Source of the DNA: CAURNT01 sp963526495
GTDB taxonomy: Bacteria; Fusobacteriota; Fusobacteriia; Fusobacteriales; Leptotrichiaceae
Direction of reading: 5' to 3'
NCBI GenBank assembly: GCA_963526495.1
Contig: CAURNT010000017.1
Coordinates: 1 to 24,771, forward strand
Length of the DNA: 24,771 bases
Shown here: in pieces, positions 16,028 through 23,842 of the stretch
Layout of the letters: every line of letters begins with the position of its first letter
How positions within the stretch are numbered: position 1 is the first letter of the stretch
The notes under the pieces: generated by a model
What the model was told of the DNA's origin: nothing
Seen by the model: the letters and a program-made list of their open reading frames with translations, nothing else
The model's database searches: none
Translations under genes and position numbers: made by a program

Positions 16028-16687
16028 CTATATCATTTCTAATGCTCCATTTTTTAAAATATATTTATAATCAGCTAAATTAGCTAATTCTTGACTATGT
16101 GTTACTATTATTATACCTTGTCCTTTTTTATTAAGTTCAACAAAAATATTATTAATAAGCTGACTTGTTTCATAATCCAAATTACCTGTTGGTTCATCTG
16201 CCAAAATTAGTTCAGGAGAATTTATCATAGCTCTAGCTATTGAAACCCTTTGTTTTTCACCACCTGATAATTCATTTGGTTTGTGATTTAATCTACCAGA
16301 AAGTCCTACCATTTCAAGTAATTCTTTAGCTCTTTTTTCTATTTCTTTCTTATCAGCATTTTTTTTATTTAATGCTGGTATCATAACATTTTCAAGAGCA
16401 GTAAATTCATTTAAAAGATAATGAAACTGAAAAACGAAACCTATATTTTCCGATCTCAATTTTGTTAAATCTTGTTTTTCTATTTTTTCTGAATTTATAT
16501 ATAATTCACCTTCTGATTTTATATCAAGTAAGCCTAAAATATTAAGAAGTGTTGTCTTACCACTACCAGATTTACCTTGTATAGATACAAAATCTCCATT
16601 ATTAAATTTAAAATTTATATTTTTTAATATATTCAATTCTTCCATCTTTGTTTTATATGTCTTAGAAACATTTTTTAATTCTATCAT
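16028..16687 (-). CDS. lolD: ABC transporter ATP-binding protein, LolD/MacB type
   Basis: The ATPase of a lipoprotein-releasing (LolCDE-like) or MacB-like transporter at the inner membrane. It is 219 aa from the start chosen. Domains are Walker A GKSGSGKTT at 38-46, Q-loop in FVFQFHYLL, the signature LSGGEKQRVSIARA, Walker B LILADEPTGNLD and the switch histidine in VTHSQE. I prefer ATG 16685-16687 over an in-frame start 33 nt upstream: AGGAGA lies 6 nt before it, MIELKNVSKTY is the usual family N-terminus, and the longer version would run back into the permease gene. It is last in the groES-led run. LolD is favoured because the partner permease and a LolA-like gene are in the same unit. Confidence 0.88.
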   Translation of the reverse strand: MIELKNVSKTYKTKMEELNILKNINFKFNNGDFVSIQGKSGSGKTTLLNILGLLDIKSEGELYINSEKIEKQDLTKLRSENIGFVFQFHYLLNEFTALENVMIPALNKKNADKKEIEKRAKELLEMVGLSGRLNHKPNELSGGEKQRVSIARAMINSPELILADEPTGNLDYETSQLINNIFVELNKKGQGIIIVTHSQELANLADYKYILKNGALEMI

Positions 16688-16693
16688 ATCTTT

Positions 16694-16699
16694 TCTCCT
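16694..16699 (-). promoter_or_regulatory. Ribosome binding site deciding the start of lolD
   Basis: AGGAGA on the minus strand, 6 nt before ATG 16685-16687. It overlaps the TAG stop of the permease gene (16698-16700). It supports the shorter protein rather than an upstream start inside the permease frame. Confidence 0.65.
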
Positions 16700-17849
16700 A
16701 ATTGTTATACTTAATAGCATCTGTAGGATTCATACCCGCTGCCTTTTTTGAAGGAAGTATAGTCGATAAAACTATTAGTATAAATGATATTATATATATT
16801 ATACTTAATTCATGTAGACCTATACTAACAGGTAACTTATCTAAATAATATGTAGTTGTTACATAATATTTAAATATTATTTTTAAAACTATTATTATAA
16901 TCGGAGCTAAAATTAAAGAAATTATCATACCAACAACTCCAATTATCAAACCTTCAAAAAGAAAAATTTTCATAATATTATCATTAGAATAACCCATAGC
17001 TTTAAGTATTCCTATATCTGTTGTTTTTTCTCTAACCACCATATTAAGTATCACAGAAATAGCAAATGAGGCTATAAGAATTATTAAACTAAGTATTGCA
17101 ATTAAAACAAATTTTTCAAAATTTATTGCACTTAATAAACTTTGATTATCCATATCCCAACTATGAGCAAAAACTTTATCTCCTAAATCACTATTAATCT
17201 TATTTACTAATATATTTAATTCTTTAACATTTGTTGGGTCTTTAACATCTAGAGATATACTATCTGCAACTTCACCTCTTTCTTGTAAAAGTTGTAAAGT
17301 TTCAAGAGGTAATATAACAAGGTTTGAATCATAATTATAGTACCCAGTTTTGAATATACCTGTTATGCTTGCTCTAATTTCCTTAGCATCTGATGTTATT
17401 ATATTTAATTCATCACCTATTTTTGCTCCTGTTTGATTTATAAACTCATTCCCAACTATAATCCCAGTTAAATTATCATTTTCTTTTTTACCTTCTATTA
17501 TATTTATATTCAATAAATCTAAATTTGTCCCAATTATTAAAGTAGTTATAGACCCACCATTAACATTTATTAAACCCTGACTTTCTATTCTTGGATTAAG
17601 ACTTTTAGCTTCATATTTTTTTAACTCTTCCATTATATTTTTATAGTCACTTTGGTACTCATTTTCTATACTTACATTAACATGAGGAGATAATGATAAT
17701 ATAGAATTTAACATATTATCCCTTAAACCATTAGATACTGCTAAAGAAACTACAAAAACCGACAAAGATATAGCAATACCTAAAATAGATGCTAAACTTT
17801 GAAATTTTCTATCAAATACATGTCTTTTAGCTATAAAAAACTCTATCAT
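16698..17849 (-). CDS. Lipoprotein-releasing / FtsX-MacB type ABC permease
   Basis: An inner-membrane permease of 383 aa with the LolC/LolE/MacB layout: one N-terminal transmembrane helix (about 20-40), a large periplasmic domain (about 45-250), then three helices near residues 255-280, 300-328 and 350-372. The coupling segment REKTTDIGILKAMGYS, typical of FtsX-domain permeases, lies after the second helix. It pairs with the ATPase immediately downstream. Only one permease is encoded here, so the transporter may be a homodimer of LolC/E hybrid type rather than a LolC-LolE heterodimer, unless a second gene lies elsewhere. AGGGG precedes the ATG. MacB-type export is the main alternative. Confidence 0.85.
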   Translation of the reverse strand: MIEFFIAKRHVFDRKFQSLASILGIAISLSVFVVSLAVSNGLRDNMLNSILSLSPHVNVSIENEYQSDYKNIMEELKKYEAKSLNPRIESQGLINVNGGSITTLIIGTNLDLLNINIIEGKKENDNLTGIIVGNEFINQTGAKIGDELNIITSDAKEIRASITGIFKTGYYNYDSNLVILPLETLQLLQERGEVADSISLDVKDPTNVKELNILVNKINSDLGDKVFAHSWDMDNQSLLSAINFEKFVLIAILSLIILIASFAISVILNMVVREKTTDIGILKAMGYSNDNIMKIFLFEGLIIGVVGMIISLILAPIIIIVLKIIFKYYVTTTYYLDKLPVSIGLHELSIIYIISFILIVLSTILPSKKAAGMNPTDAIKYNN

Positions 17850-17862
17850 AATTTACCCCTTT

Positions 17863-18360
17863 CTAATCTATATATTCAACCATTAAATTAGATAATATAG
17901 ATAATTGTTTCATAAAGTGGAACGATTTTCTAATATTTAATCTAAACATATATTCTTTATGATTCTTCGTTATAACAGAAAGAACTCTTTCATATTTTTT
18001 TCCATTAACTCTAACCAATATATATTTTAGTTTTACAATATCTGAAATTAAAATTTTTATTTTCTTATTCTCAACAGCTTTTTTATCAACTTTTATATTA
18101 TAACCAAATACAGTATATATATTAAAACAAATATAGGCTAATAAAAATAAAATCAATAAAATAGACATCAAATTATTATCTTCCAAAGGATGTATAAATG
18201 ATTTTAATGAATATATAATTATAATTAGTAATACTAGTATTAAAAGTAAACTTCTTAACATATACATTAAAGAAACTCTATATATTGTCTTTTCTTCAGG
18301 ATTTAATATTTTAATACTATCCATATATTCCTTAAAACTTTCTTTATTTCCTATAAACAT
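17863..18360 (-). CDS. Small membrane protein with two helices and a possible PH-like domain
   Basis: I do not recognise this 165-aa protein. It has a short cytoplasmic N-terminus, two strongly hydrophobic helices (about 34-50 and 65-85) joined by a short acidic link, and a basic C-terminal half rich in predicted beta strands with a final helix. That shape resembles bacterial membrane-anchored PH-like domain proteins, but this is only a resemblance. AAGGAG lies just before the ATG. It sits between the ftsB-like gene and the Lol-type permease with gaps of 2 and 13 bp, so it belongs to the same transcript and may have an envelope role. Confidence 0.75.
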   Translation of the reverse strand: MFIGNKESFKEYMDSIKILNPEEKTIYRVSLMYMLRSLLLILVLLIIIIYSLKSFIHPLEDNNLMSILLILFLLAYICFNIYTVFGYNIKVDKKAVENKKIKILISDIVKLKYILVRVNGKKYERVLSVITKNHKEYMFRLNIRKSFHFMKQLSILSNLMVEYID

Positions 18361-18362
18361 AT

Positions 18363-18716
18363 TTACTCCTTATTACCTATGCTTTCTTCCTTATTTACAT
18401 CTTTAGTTTCTTGAGATTTTTCATTTTCTTCTACAATTTCCTGGTCAACTACCTTATATACTGTTTCCCCTTCTTTTTTCATGTTTAGTTTATCTCTAAC
18501 AAATTTTTCTTTATTTATATCTTTTTTAGAAATCTCTAATTCTTTTTTTATTTTTTCTTTTTCTTTCAATAATTTTTCATATCTTATTTCTCTTTCAACA
18601 AGTTTTTTTCTTGCTTCATGTATACGAACAAGATTATAAGATAGTTTAAAAATAAAATAAACACTAAGTAATAATACCACAATAACAAATATCAATTTGA
18701 ATCGACTTTTTCTCAT
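18363..18716 (-). CDS. Septum formation initiator family protein (FtsB/DivIC-like)
   Basis: A bitopic cell-division protein of 117 aa. It has a basic N-terminus, one transmembrane helix (about 8-27), a coiled coil (about 33-68) and the family signature around 70-88 (EKFVRDKLNMKKEGETVYKV). A charged Glu/Lys-rich tail of about 30 residues follows. FtsB/DivIC proteins join FtsL and FtsQ/DivIB at the septum and help activate peptidoglycan synthesis. The length and the acidic tail fit either subgroup. Its ATG overlaps the end of nrdR by 4 nt, so translation is coupled. Confidence 0.8.
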   Translation of the reverse strand: MRKSRFKLIFVIVVLLLSVYFIFKLSYNLVRIHEARKKLVEREIRYEKLLKEKEKIKKELEISKKDINKEKFVRDKLNMKKEGETVYKVVDQEIVEENEKSQETKDVNKEESIGNKE

Positions 18717-19183
18717 TTCTTTCTCACTTTCTTTTTCTTCTTAATATCTCTAATAATTTCAATAAAACTATCTAAACTATCAAATTTATTATATACCGAA
18801 GCAAATCTAATATATGCTACCTCATCTATTTCTAATAAATTTTCCATTATTATAGAACCTAATTCTTGACTTTGTATTCTACCATTAAATCTGTTTAAAA
18901 CTTCTCTTTCAACATTATCTAACATATCTTCAAGTTTCGTTTCATCTATATCTCTTTTAACCAAAGATCTCAAAAGACCCTGAAATATCTTATTTCTATT
19001 AAACTCTTCTATTCTTCCATCCTTTTTTTTCACTTGTATAGGTAATTTAAAAATCTTTTCAGTTGTATTGAATCTATTGTTACAATTATCACATTTTCTT
19101 CTTCTTTTTATAGAGTTACCGTCACTAAATGGTCTACTATCAATTACTTTTGTATCTTCATTACCACAATAAGGACACTTCAT
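18713..19183 (-). CDS. nrdR: Transcriptional repressor NrdR
   Basis: NrdR represses ribonucleotide reductase genes in response to ATP/dATP. It is 156 aa, a standard length. A zinc ribbon with Cys3, Cys6, Cys31 and Cys34 (CPYCG and CDNC) includes the conserved DSRPFSDGNSIKRRRKC stretch. An ATP-cone domain from about residue 49 (VKKDGRIEEFNRNKI) fills the rest. The C-terminus is lysine-rich. Its ribonucleotide reductase targets are not in this window. It follows the ptsN-like gene by 8 bp and overlaps the ftsB-like gene by 4 nt. Confidence 0.97.
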   Translation of the reverse strand: MKCPYCGNEDTKVIDSRPFSDGNSIKRRRKCDNCNNRFNTTEKIFKLPIQVKKKDGRIEEFNRNKIFQGLLRSLVKRDIDETKLEDMLDNVEREVLNRFNGRIQSQELGSIIMENLLEIDEVAYIRFASVYNKFDSLDSFIEIIRDIKKKKKVRKK

Positions 19184-19191
19184 ATTACCAC

Positions 19192-19653
19192 CTATTTTAT
19201 TTCCATACTTTTAACTAAATCTATAATTTCTTTTGGTTCTTTTGCACCCAAAAACTTTTCTCTAAAACTTTCATTTTGTGCAAATCTTGAAATTCTAGCA
19301 AGTATTGTTAAATATTCTTGACTAAGAGCAGTAGGCATTAAAAACATAAATACTATATTTATTGGTTTTTCATCTATAGCTTCATAATCTATAGGACTAT
19401 CAAGAACCCCTATACCAATTACTATATCTTTAACAGCATCTGTTTTTGCATGTGGTATAGCAAATCCTTTACCAATACCTGTTGAACCTATTATTTCTCT
19501 ATCCATCAAATCTTGAAATGCTTTTTCTTTATCTAAAATATTCTTATTATTTTCTATAAGTTTAAACATATCTTTTAATAAACTAGATTTAGTTTTTGAT
19601 TCTAATTTCAAATTAATTTCTTCTACTTTTATATTTTCATGAATACTTTTCAT
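19192..19653 (-). CDS. ptsN: PTS EIIA-2 domain protein (PtsN/fructose-type IIA)
   Basis: A stand-alone EIIA domain of the fructose/nitrogen type, 153 aa. The phosphorylation site is His68 in GKGFAIPHAK, preceded by REIIGSTGIG and followed by the hydrophobic VFMFLMP strand. No EIIB, EIIC or HPr gene is nearby, which favours a regulatory role (PtsN-like) rather than direct sugar transport. In other bacteria PtsN-type proteins affect potassium handling, nitrogen response and envelope stress. Here it lies between recO and nrdR in the groES-led run. It could be a fructose IIA subunit separated from its partners. Confidence 0.85.
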   Translation of the reverse strand: MKSIHENIKVEEINLKLESKTKSSLLKDMFKLIENNKNILDKEKAFQDLMDREIIGSTGIGKGFAIPHAKTDAVKDIVIGIGVLDSPIDYEAIDEKPINIVFMFLMPTALSQEYLTILARISRFAQNESFREKFLGAKEPKEIIDLVKSMEIK

Positions 19654-19664
19654 ACCTTTTCTCC

Positions 19665-20306
19665 TTATATTAAAATTTTATTATATCTAATTTTTGTTGA
19701 AAAATATGAATTAATATATTTTTCAAATACATTAATTAACATCTTAATTTGATATACCTCTATAACTTTTTCACCTTTAATATATAATAAATATTTATTG
19801 TATAATAGTTTTGTATTATTATCCAATATAAGCTCTAAATCAAATATACCTAATTCAATCATCATACGTCTTAAATATATTAATATTAAAGAATAAAAAT
19901 AAAGTTCATCTTCCAATTTTAAATCATCAATATTATCTATATATTCTAGTATTTCTAAATTTCTATAAAAAAGATTCTCTTCAGGATTATTGTATTCTAA
20001 TATTTCATTTAAAACATGAAGTATATACAATCCTAGTTCTAATTTATTAATATTATTTAATATATTTCTAAATTGTTTACTTAAATAAATATCAGTTATT
20101 GAATAATTTTCATTTATATTATTCATTTCTACTTCAACCAAACTAAGTGGCATTATAGCAGAAAGATTTCTACTTTTAGACTTTTTTATCCCATAATTTA
20201 TAGCAGATATTTTACCATGCTCTTTAGTAAAAAGAGTTGATACTACATTAGCTGTATTTACATCTTTTTTATTTATCACTAAGGCTATATCTCTAATATT
20301 TTTCAT
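19665..20306 (-). CDS. recO: DNA repair protein RecO
   Basis: RecO binds single-stranded DNA and SSB, and with RecR (2839-3426) loads RecA at gaps. It is 213 aa, shorter than the usual 230-250. The N-terminal OB-fold is recognisable (RDIALVINKKDVNTANVVS, FTKEHGKISAINYGIKKSK), followed by the helical domain. I see no CxxC zinc motif in the C-terminal half, which some RecO proteins have. Sequence divergence makes this less certain than RecR, but placement and N-terminal pattern agree. Its ATG follows the LolA-like stop by one base. Confidence 0.85.
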   Translation of the reverse strand: MKNIRDIALVINKKDVNTANVVSTLFTKEHGKISAINYGIKKSKSRNLSAIMPLSLVEVEMNNINENYSITDIYLSKQFRNILNNINKLELGLYILHVLNEILEYNNPEENLFYRNLEILEYIDNIDDLKLEDELYFYSLILIYLRRMMIELGIFDLELILDNNTKLLYNKYLLYIKGEKVIEVYQIKMLINVFEKYINSYFSTKIRYNKILI

Positions 20307-20307
20307 A

Positions 20308-20811
20308 CTAATAACTTAATTGATAATCAATTTTTATAGATTTAGATATAAATCTTATATTAGTAGGTTTATTATTACTAAAATTCTCAAATTCTACTGT
20401 ATAATCCTTAGCCTCTATTTTTCTTAAAATAGAATTTTCAAATATATATTTTTTATGTCCCTTATTCTGTGTTGTTGCAGTTTCTAAACTTGATAATTCA
20501 GAAAGTATAGAATAAATACTTTCATCTTGTCCTGTTATACTTTGTTTAACTGTTTGCTTAAGTTTTGGTGAATAAAGTGTTTTTCCACTTTTAGAATAAG
20601 TATATATTTCTCCTTTGTTTAAAGCAGGTTCTAATACTTTTAATTCCATTTTACTTGGACTATAACTTACATCATATACTTTATTTTTCTTAACATTATT
20701 TATCACAGAATTTTCTATAACTTTAGCTTTAAAATTACCATCTAAATATGGAAAAACTTTTGAAAATGTTAAGCTTGAAAATAATGTTAAAAACATTATT
20801 ATTTTCTTCAT
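20308..20811 (-). CDS. LolA-like periplasmic lipoprotein carrier (tentative)
   Basis: An exported protein of 167 aa with signal peptide MKKIIMFLTLFSSLTFS and no lipobox, so it is probably a soluble periplasmic protein. The mature sequence is a succession of beta strands with the LolA-type rhythm: a strand with SKMELKVLEPALNKGEIYTY, then SGKTLYSPKLKQTVKQ, then a helix (ESIYSILSELSSLE), and late strands ending DYQLSY. LolA ferries lipoproteins from the LolCDE transporter to the outer membrane. A Lol-type permease and ATPase are encoded further along the same unit, which supports the call. It is shorter than Escherichia coli LolA and weakly conserved, so the function is an inference. It overlaps mreC by 4 nt. 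Confidence 0.6.
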   Translation of the reverse strand: MKKIIMFLTLFSSLTFSKVFPYLDGNFKAKVIENSVINNVKKNKVYDVSYSPSKMELKVLEPALNKGEIYTYSKSGKTLYSPKLKQTVKQSITGQDESIYSILSELSSLETATTQNKGHKKYIFENSILRKIEAKDYTVEFENFSNNKPTNIRFISKSIKIDYQLSY

Positions 20812-21671
20812 TCTATACCACTTCTTTCTTCAATTATTTTATTTATTAAATTTATTTTATTTTTATCATACTTATAAACCACAAGAGTACTTACTTTACT
20901 TAAATCAAAATTAAGTTTTAATATTAATGTTTTATTATCTATCAAACTTTTTTTATTTGATACATTAAATTTACCTATACTTAAACCTTTAGGATATAGT
21001 TCACTTATACCTGAAGTTTTAATATTAAATAAACTAATTTTGTCTACTGATTCATCATTAAAATTATTTATTACAAATTCTGAATTTCCTTTACCTCTCA
21101 ATATACCTTGTATATGTCCATTGATATCAACAGCCATTTTAAAATCAGGATTAGATAAAAGCTGAACTTCAGAATAATTTTTAGAAACTCTATTTATTCT
21201 ACCAATAACATTTCCATTAAGTAAAACTGGTAAATATTGTTCAATCCCGTCATTAGCTCCTTTATCTATATACAGTATATTGTCTTCTATTAAAGATTCA
21301 ATTAGAATCGTATTTGCGACTATATATTCTGATGTAGAATTAGATTTTAATTCTAAATTTTCTCTTAACTCTCTATTTTCTCTAACTAAATTTTCATATT
21401 CAATATTTTTAGCTTTAAGCAATTCTATTTCTTCATCTTTTTTATTATTTTCATCAATTATTTTTGAAATATTACGTATATATTCTAGCTTATTTATATA
21501 ATTATCCACTTTTTTAAATATGATACTTTTAGATGTTACCAAACCATTATTCATACTTTCTAATGCAATACTAGCATATTTCAAAAAAACAAACCTTAAC
21601 AATAGAAAGAATACACTTAAAAGTATTATAGAAAACAGTCTTTTTAAGGTTAACTTTCTTTTTTTACTCAT
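20808..21671 (-). CDS. mreC: Rod shape-determining protein MreC
   Basis: MreC is a bitopic inner-membrane protein that links the MreB cytoskeleton to periplasmic cell-wall synthases in elongating rods. It is 287 aa, a usual length. It has one transmembrane helix (about 10-31), a coiled coil (about 55-105, rich in Glu/Lys/Leu) and then the MreC beta domain with ESLIEDNILYIDKGANDGIE and GRINRVSKNYSEVQLLSN, both recognisable family segments. AGGTGAT before the ATG overlaps the groEL stop. MreB and MreD are not in the window. Location right after groEL suggests co-expression with the chaperonin. Confidence 0.95.
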   Translation of the reverse strand: MSKKRKLTLKRLFSIILLSVFFLLLRFVFLKYASIALESMNNGLVTSKSIIFKKVDNYINKLEYIRNISKIIDENNKKDEEIELLKAKNIEYENLVRENRELRENLELKSNSTSEYIVANTILIESLIEDNILYIDKGANDGIEQYLPVLLNGNVIGRINRVSKNYSEVQLLSNPDFKMAVDINGHIQGILRGKGNSEFVINNFNDESVDKISLFNIKTSGISELYPKGLSIGKFNVSNKKSLIDNKTLILKLNFDLSKVSTLVVYKYDKNKINLINKIIEERSGIE

Positions 21672-21679
21672 AAAATCAC

Positions 21680-23284
21680 CTAATACATTCCTGGAACTTG
21701 CTGATTTTTATTTTCTTCTTGTTTAGTTACCACGCTAACTTCAGTAGTTAATAATAACGATGAAATCGAACTTGCATTTTGTATAGCCGAACGAGTAACT
21801 TTAGTTGGATCTAAGATACCTCTTTCAAACATATCAACATATTCTTCTTTCAATGCATCATAACCAAAATTAATTTCTGAATTAAGAACTTTATCCACTA
21901 CAACTCCTGATTCAACTCCAGAATTTATTGCAATTTGTTTAAGTGGTGATAAAAGAGCTTTTTTAAATATATCTACACCTATACCTTCTTCTCCATCTAT
22001 AGAAAAAGGCCTCATATCTTTATAAACTTGAACAAGTGCTGTTCCACCACCTGCTACTACACCTTCTTCTACTGCTGCACGAGTTGCATTAAGAGCATCT
22101 TCTATTCTCATTTTCTTTTCTTTCATTTCAGTTTCTGTTGCTGCTCCTACTTTAATAACAGATACTCCACCTGAAAGTTTAGCTAGTCTTTCTTGTAATT
22201 TTTCTCTATCATATTCTGATTTTGTTTCTTTAATTTGCTCTTTAATTTGATTTATTCTTTCAAGTCTTTCCTCATTATTACCCATACCATCAACTATTAT
22301 ACTTTTATCTTTTGTTATCTTAATTCTTCTTGCCATACCCAAGTCATCAATATCTGCCTCTTCAAGTTTCATTCCTTTTTCTTCAGATAATACTATTCCA
22401 CCTGTAAGTATAGCAATATCCTCAAGTATAGCAAGCCTTCTATCCCCAAAAGCTGGTGCTTTAACTGCAACTACATTCAAGGCCCCACGTATTTTATTTA
22501 ATACAAGAGTTGAAAGAGCTTCACCATCAACATCATCTGCTATTATTAAAAGCGATTTTGATTGTTCAGCAATTTTTTCAAGTATTCCTATAATTTCTTT
22601 CATAGAACTTATCTTTCTACTAGTTAATAATATATATGGATTTTCAAGTTCAACATACATTCTATCACTATCTGTTACAAAATATGGTGATAAGTACCCA
22701 TTATCAAATTGCATTCCTTCAACAATTTCTAAACTAGTTTCTAAAGATCTTGCCTCTTCAACTGTTATTACTCCATCTGTTCCTACTTTTTCCATTGCCT
22801 CTGATATCAATTTACCTATAGTCTCATCTGCTGCAGAAATTGAAGCTACTTGTTCTATTTCATTATTTCCTTTAATAGCTACAGATCTTTCTTTAAGTTT
22901 ATCTACTGCAACCTTTGCAGCTTTTTCTATACCACGTCTTATAAATACAGGATTTGCCCCAGCTTGTATCATTTTAGAGCCTTCTTTTATTAAACTTTGT
23001 GCTAACACTGTTGCTGTGGTAGTTCCATCACCTGCAACATCATTTGCTTTAATTGCTACCTGTTTAATTAGTTCAGCTCCTAAATTTTCACTAGGATCAT
23101 CCAATTCTATTTCACGGGCTATAGTTACACCATCATTAGTAATCAAAGGTGCTCCATACCCTCTATCTAAAACTACATTTCTTCCACGTGGACCAAGTGT
23201 TACTTTAACTGCATCTGCTAAAATATCAACACCTCTTTCAAGAGCTTGTCTTGCCTCATAATTAAATTTGATTATTTTAGCCAA
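21680..23284 (-). CDS. groEL: Chaperonin GroEL
   Basis: The 60-kDa chaperonin, which folds proteins in a double-ring cage capped by GroES. From the start chosen it is 534 aa. Motifs: KVTLGPRGRNVVLD at 27-40, NDGVT at 50-54 (Asp51), GDGTTT at 85-90 (Asp86) and GGGTALVQV in the second equatorial part. The start is TTG at 23282-23284, one base after the groES stop, with GGTGAT 4 nt upstream. This gives MAKIIKFNYEAR, which matches the family; an upstream ATG in frame would add nine residues inside groES. The C-terminus is NQQVPGMY, with a single PGM and no GGM repeat tail, a departure from most GroELs. Confidence 0.97.
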   Translation of the reverse strand: MAKIIKFNYEARQALERGVDILADAVKVTLGPRGRNVVLDRGYGAPLITNDGVTIAREIELDDPSENLGAELIKQVAIKANDVAGDGTTTATVLAQSLIKEGSKMIQAGANPVFIRRGIEKAAKVAVDKLKERSVAIKGNNEIEQVASISAADETIGKLISEAMEKVGTDGVITVEEARSLETSLEIVEGMQFDNGYLSPYFVTDSDRMYVELENPYILLTSRKISSMKEIIGILEKIAEQSKSLLIIADDVDGEALSTLVLNKIRGALNVVAVKAPAFGDRRLAILEDIAILTGGIVLSEEKGMKLEEADIDDLGMARRIKITKDKSIIVDGMGNNEERLERINQIKEQIKETKSEYDREKLQERLAKLSGGVSVIKVGAATETEMKEKKMRIEDALNATRAAVEEGVVAGGGTALVQVYKDMRPFSIDGEEGIGVDIFKKALLSPLKQIAINSGVESGVVVDKVLNSEINFGYDALKEEYVDMFERGILDPTKVTRSAIQNASSISSLLLTTEVSVVTKQEENKNQQVPGMY

Positions 23285-23285
23285 A

Positions 23286-23549
23286 CTAATCACCAACCTT
23301 TGCATAAACATCTTCTATATTAACTATATACTTAACTTCACTTGAATTTCTAACTTCTAAAGATTTTTCTCTATCAAATATTATGAAATTTCCTATTTTC
23401 AAATTTTCTATTTCATCACTTTTTTCACAAACTTTACCATAATTATCAATTTTTACAATTTCTTCTGTTAATATCAATCCAGATTTACTTCTATTTTCAC
23501 TTTTAACCAATTCAACTAACACTCTTTTTCCTAAAGGTTTAATATGCAT
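23286..23549 (-). CDS. groES: Co-chaperonin GroES
   Basis: The heptameric lid of the GroEL cage, 87 aa, which is short compared with the usual 94-97. The opening IKPLGKRVLVELVK matches the family's start, and the mobile-loop region is SKSGLILTEE, with LIL taking the place of the GroEL-contacting IVL tripeptide. The central roof loop (residues about 40-55) is shortened and lacks the usual glycine pattern, so this GroES is divergent. AAAGG is positioned 8 nt or so before the ATG. It leads the long envelope/DNA-maintenance run. Confidence 0.93.
   Translation of the reverse strand: MHIKPLGKRVLVELVKSENRSKSGLILTEEIVKIDNYGKVCEKSDEIENLKIGNFIIFDREKSLEVRNSSEVKYIVNIEDVYAKVGD
23289..23294 (-). promoter_or_regulatory. 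Ribosome binding site fixing the TTG start of groEL
   Basis: GGTGAT on the minus strand, 4 nt before TTG 23282-23284, inside the last groES codons. GGTGAT pairs with the distal part of the anti-Shine-Dalgarno sequence; the same element precedes mreC, and AGGTGAG serves oppA. Confidence 0.55.
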
Positions 23550-23583
23550 ACATCTATCCTTTCTATTTGTTTCTTTTCTAAAT

Positions 23584-23613
23584 ATTATACCATATATTGT
23601 GTTTTCTTTTCAA
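23584..23613 (-). promoter_or_regulatory. Promoter of the groES-led operon
   Basis: Minus strand TTGAAA (23608-23613), an 18-bp spacer and a perfect TATAAT (23584-23589) with TGG before it (extended -10). The leader is about 28 nt. No CIRCE inverted repeat (TTAGCACTC with its mirror) is present between the promoter and groES, so HrcA control is not supported by the sequence. Between this promoter and the upstream terminator (about 23614-23732) I see only A/T-rich sequence and no gene. Confidence 0.75.
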
Positions 23614-23732
23614 TAACAATTCAACTTAATGGAATGTAAAGTTTAAAATGAACAAAATTTTTATTTTAATTTTTTGTAAAATATAAATACATAAAATCAT
23701 ATTTTATTTTTTCAAAATATTCTATCATAAAT

Positions 23733-23773
23733 AAAAAAGAAACTACACCTTATAAAATAAGATGTAATTTCTT
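23733..23773 (-). terminator. Terminator after the autotransporter gene
   Basis: A 17-bp stem with two G-U pairs (23737-23753 with 23757-23773) and a 3-nt loop, then six T on the minus strand. It lies about 70 bp beyond the stop codon at 23843 and isolates the autotransporter from the groES promoter. Confidence 0.85.
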
Positions 23774-23842
23774 AAATTCTATATCCAATTCTTGTATAAA
23801 TATTCTTATAAAATAATACTTTACTATTACTATATTTTGAAA

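Noticed and set aside
16688..16720. An extra N-terminal segment (MLLSITIRRKD) for lolD
   Set aside because: It is inside the end of the permease gene and unlike the family N-terminus, whereas AGGAGA is well placed for the internal ATG.
21280..21726. Plus-strand open frames opposite mreC and the end of groEL
   Set aside because: They are antisense to recognised genes and are only Ser/Phe/Leu-rich reverse complements of coiled-coil codons.
23016..23261. Plus-strand open frame opposite the start of groEL
   Set aside because: Antisense to conserved GroEL codons; no RBS.
23550..23620. Possible CIRCE heat-shock operator before groES
   Set aside because: The consensus inverted repeat is not present near the promoter or leader.
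23666..23728. A 20-codon minus-strand frame beginning MIEYFEKIKYDF
   Set aside because: No RBS, it lies directly after a terminator, and such short frames are expected by chance in A/T-rich DNA.
23774..23842. A frame after the autotransporter stop that ends in a barrel-like RIGYRI sequence
   Set aside because: It would need a frameshift at the end of the coiled-coil tail. It is too short to judge and could be chance; the tail and its stop look intact.
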